From Listeria goaensis (GTDB lineage Bacteria; Bacillota; Bacilli; Lactobacillales; Listeriaceae), in assembly GCF_900186125.1 (NCBI RefSeq), contig NZ_FYBQ01000006.1:99275-163274 (forward strand): DNA of 64,000 nucleotides, in the 5' to 3' direction. The notes beneath the pieces are model-generated. The model was not told the DNA's origin, did not search any database, and worked only from the letters and a program-made list of their open reading frames with translations. Positions 61,470-64,000 of the stretch are shown here, in pieces. The position numbers and the translations under genes are program-made. The stretch's first letter is position 1. Each line of letters starts with the position of its first letter.

Positions 61470-61880
61470 TCAAGAATAGGGAAAAAAGTTTGCTATTTCA
61501 CCAGCTTCATCCAAATCCCCTCTGAATTTCAAACCATTCGATGCTGTTCCTTCAACAAGTCTTCCATTAATTTCCCCATTTTGCATTGCTTCTTGTCCCC
61601 ACTTATATATTTTCTCGTCACTAATTTTAGCAGAATCATAAATTGTTTTTGGATCCTTAATATTTTTATACGACACTGGCTCTATGACCTTGCCCGCCAT
61701 ATCTTTTCTAGGTATTTTATATTCAACTTCATAAATGCCATCAATAGTTGGGTGTGGTTTTTTGGAAACAATCAAGTCTTCGGGATTAAACCCTTGATTT
61801 TTTAATGCCTTATTGAAGTCATCCATATTATGACCTCCGACAATACCTTTTTTAGTATTGACCGCTTCTACTTTTGACAT
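61470..61880 (-). pseudogene. Orphan EndoU-like nuclease toxin cassette
   Basis: A 136-codon frame starting near KKGIVGGHNMDDFNKALK, where GGHN carries the first catalytic His region of bacterial EndoU nucleases, and ending SNGLKFRGDLDEAGEIANFFP, the usual family end. A stop codon lies three codons before the first ATG and there is no ribosome binding site, so the delivery trunk is missing. It would be an RNase tip of an LXG toxin kept together with its immunity gene. Confidence 0.68.
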
Positions 61881-61908
61881 GGATATTCAGTTAGCTCAAG
61901 ATAGGAAT

Positions 61909-61955
61909 AAAAAACGAGAAACTTTTCCTGTGTTAGGATTTGTTTCTCGTTTTTT
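61909..61955. terminator. Bidirectional terminator (copy 2 of a duplicated hairpin)
   Basis: Fourteen-bp perfect stem aaaaaacgagaaac (61909-61922) with 61942-61955; the loop ttttcctgtgttaggattt differs by only a few bases from copy 1. It separates the active toxin-immunity pair from the orphan cassettes. Confidence 0.9.
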
Positions 61956-62122
61956 CATGGTTCATAACATTGTTCAATCTATTACAAACTAATTACCTCA
62001 ATCTCTTCTTAAACAAATCACGTACTACAATCGATTGAATTCCAATTATTTATTGTATCTGTCACGGTTTCTTCCATTTTCTCCGTTAACTCCTTCTAAT
62101 CCACTCTAAAACTTCTTTCTTC

Positions 62123-62566
62123 CTAATTTTTCAAGTTTATTAATTGCATATCCTCATCTTCAGCAGGTTCATAACCAAATAATATCGAGGTATAGTGAAT
62201 ATTCTGTTTAACTAAATCCAACTTTTCAGATAGAAGTCGTACTTTTTCATCACTTGTTTTTTCGTCAGTTCCCCAATCATCTTCTGAAAAATTCAATGTC
62301 AAATCCCCATAAACTTCATCAAAAGAAATAACAATAATAGATTTCTTTACAACAACACCTAAATCAAGTTCCTTAATCAAAATATTACAGGTTCCTTGAT
62401 TTTTAAAATAATCACTAAAACTAGAAATATCTTGGTATTCTTTATCTTCTCCATTTATAAAAAAATGCGAGGACTCAATATTTTTTTTGTTAAAGGACAT
62501 CCAATTGAAAATTCCCTCTATATCTGACACTCTAATATATCCAAAAATTAATTCTAAATCTTCCAT
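62123..62566 (-). CDS. Candidate immunity protein of the LXG toxin
   Basis: A 147-residue acidic protein without signal peptide (FINGEDKEYQDISSFSDYF, LNFSEDDWGTDEKTSDEK). It starts 30 nt after the LXG toxin gene and ends before a terminator, the canonical immunity position. I do not recognise a named family. ATG 62566 is chosen because AGGAG lies 12 nt upstream; the earlier ATG at 62578 would abut the site. Confidence 0.68.
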   Translation of the reverse strand: MEDLELIFGYIRVSDIEGIFNWMSFNKKNIESSHFFINGEDKEYQDISSFSDYFKNQGTCNILIKELDLGVVVKKSIIVISFDEVYGDLTLNFSEDDWGTDEKTSDEKVRLLSEKLDLVKQNIHYTSILFGYEPAEDEDMQLINLKN

Positions 62567-62596
62567 TTTATAATACATCTCCTGTTATTGTTTTTT

Positions 62597-63966
62597 TCAA
62601 TCTATAAAACCTTTGAATGAGCCATCCATATTTAACCTCACGCCACGTCCATCAAGTAATTGTTTTTCTAAAAATGAAATCCCTTTTTCCGTTTTGACAA
62701 CTTTAAAATCTCCAGGAGCATTTAATATTTCCTCCAAATGCTTCATAGCATCTTTATTTATTTCTTCAGAATTCCCCTTTACTTTCCCCCAAATATCTGG
62801 ATTTCTACCGGCATGTTTCTGTAATGCATGCCCAGCAACGGTTTCTCCACCTTTTTTAGGAGCTTCAGCCGTTTCTTTTACTTTAGTTTTTGAAGCCTTC
62901 TTAGCCCCACTACCACCCTTATACGTCTTACTCCCACGAGCTATCGCAGCGCCTAGGCCTACGCCTGATAATGCCGACATAATGCCGGATTCGGCTAGTT
63001 GGCCTTCCCAGTCCTCCACATACGCAGAAGCTTGTAAGATGCTCCCTGCCGCACCTGAATACACTTTTCCGTCCATGTAATACGTCTTATCTTGCCAGGC
63101 TTTCATGATTTTCTCGTTTAACTCTTCTAACGTTAGTATAGTATATTTATCCTCATCTTGGTAGTCAGCGGTTCGTTTTAAATACGCTTCGAGTTCGCTG
63201 TTCGGGACACGTACCCCGTCTTTCTCCAAAATCCACATCGCTTGTTCTTTTCCACTGGAATCTTTGTACGCCACCTTGAAGAGGAGGTACTCTTCCAACT
63301 GGGCGTCGAGTTTCGGATCAATCCCGCGTGCTTCATTCAGCGATTTCTGTAAACTTTTCATCGCTGGCGCAAAGGTTTTCGCGACACTGTACAGGCCGGT
63401 TTCTGCGTTGAATTGCACCTGATTTTGCAGCGCATCCACCGCTCGTTGCACGGCGCGGACAAGCTCGCTAAACGGGGCGAAAAAAGTCGTGTGGCTTTGT
63501 TCAAACGCGATGTATTTCTCCAGCACTTTTTCAGCCTCGATGGCTTCGTAAAGTCGCATCGAATACTGTAGGTGCTGACCTTGCCGCGTCGTACCCATGC
63601 CACCGCTCATCGACTGCGTAATGCGCTCTTTTTCCCGCTCTAATCGCCGCACGTCCTCCATGACGTCTTGTAGCCGCTCGGCATTGATGAACATATCTGG
63701 CGTGGCGTCCACTTGACTATAAAAATCTTGTATGTACTGCGCGAGGAGCTCATCGTCATCGCTTGTAGAATCGTTTCCACAAGCGGCACGTAACTTACTT
63801 CATAATACGCTTTCGACCGGTCGACGGCTTCTCCTGACACGCGGGATTCATTCGTATAGGCGATTACCGCTTGTTGAAAGTCCGTTAGCCACCTACTCGC
63901 CTCCGTATTGGACTTCTTCAGTTTTTCTAGAAGATCCTCCACTTCGGCAATCGCAATCCGACTCAT
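62597..63966 (-). pseudogene. LXG-domain polymorphic toxin gene with a frameshift
   Basis: The N-terminal LXG part starts at ATG 63966 (AGAGGTGG upstream): SRIAIAEVEDLLEKLKKS and SYVPLVETILQAMT. The frame then breaks near 63755-63765: after ATG ACG the sequence ATGAGCTCCTCGC continues the protein (ELLAQYIQDFYSQVDATPD) only if one base is added. The second frame runs to 62597 as a trunk helix bundle, Gly/Lys linker and a toxin tip, GHALQKHAGRNPDIWGKVKG to GRGVRLNMDGSFKGFID, probably an RNase-like fold. LXG toxins leave by the type VII system and kill neighbours. Either the gene is broken or the assembly has an error. Confidence 0.82.
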
Positions 63967-64000
63967 GTGCGCCACCTCTTCTGTAGAGCTTGTTGGTCTT

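Overview
The window looks like chromosomal DNA of a low-GC Firmicute, most likely Listeria or a close relative in the Listeriaceae. The evidence is the mix of families: LPXTG surface proteins with LPKTG/LPETG sorting signals, a PAS-STAS (YtvA-like) protein, the MurNAc recycling genes, Crp/Fnr-type regulators, eps/teichoic-type polysaccharide genes and an LXG polymorphic toxin locus. No rRNA, tRNA, CRISPR array or intact insertion sequence is visible. The genus call is an inference from gene content, not from an alignment.

Layout. Bases 1-5.8 kb: the end of an LPXTG protein, a LOV-STAS protein whose LOV core lacks the flavin-adduct cysteine, a TPR protein, and a divergent MurNAc/MurNAc-6P recycling unit (murQ-murP against mupG) with two mirror-image operator/promoter elements. 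Bases 5.8-12.3 kb: a lipoprotein, a Crp/Fnr regulator, and an export cluster (TMD-NBD ABC exporter, short HlyD-like adaptor, MacB-like ATPase and permease). Directly upstream of the exporter are five tiny genes (22-32 codons) with very strong ribosome binding sites. They are absent from a normal ORF list and look like leaderless bacteriocin or phenol-soluble-modulin-like peptides. I think this is the most interesting locus in the window.

Bases 12.4-29.5 kb form one long minus-strand polysaccharide locus: a large secreted Ig-repeat adhesin, a DUF4352-type lipoprotein, a UDP-ManNAc-dehydrogenase-like enzyme, glycosyltransferases, two alpha/beta-hydrolase-like proteins (one fused to, one split from, a small beta-sandwich domain) and a TagGH-type ABC exporter. 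Bases 29.8-32.2 kb hold a dihydrofolate-reductase-like protein, an RpiR/SIS regulator and a PglD/EpsM-like acetyltransferase. Bases 32.2-50.3 kb hold a second minus-strand polysaccharide locus of Wzx/Wzy/Wzz type. It carries PglF/EpsC-, PglE/EpsN- and PglC/EpsL-like enzymes (with the acetyltransferase, a complete diacetylbacillosamine route), and it too is headed by a large adhesin plus a small lipoprotein. The two loci therefore share one plan: secreted Ig-repeat adhesin, intergenic hairpin, small lipoprotein, polysaccharide genes.

Bases 50.3-59.3 kb: two paralogous LPXTG proteins, a P-type cation ATPase lacking the SERCA calcium ligands in M5/M6, a MATE exporter with its MarR repressor, and a PucR/CdaR-like regulator. 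Bases 59.3-64.0 kb: a decaying polymorphic-toxin island with a frameshifted LXG toxin gene, orphan toxin C-terminal cassettes (EndoU-like, CdiA-tRNase-like), several candidate immunity genes and two near-identical terminator hairpins that bracket the cassette array.
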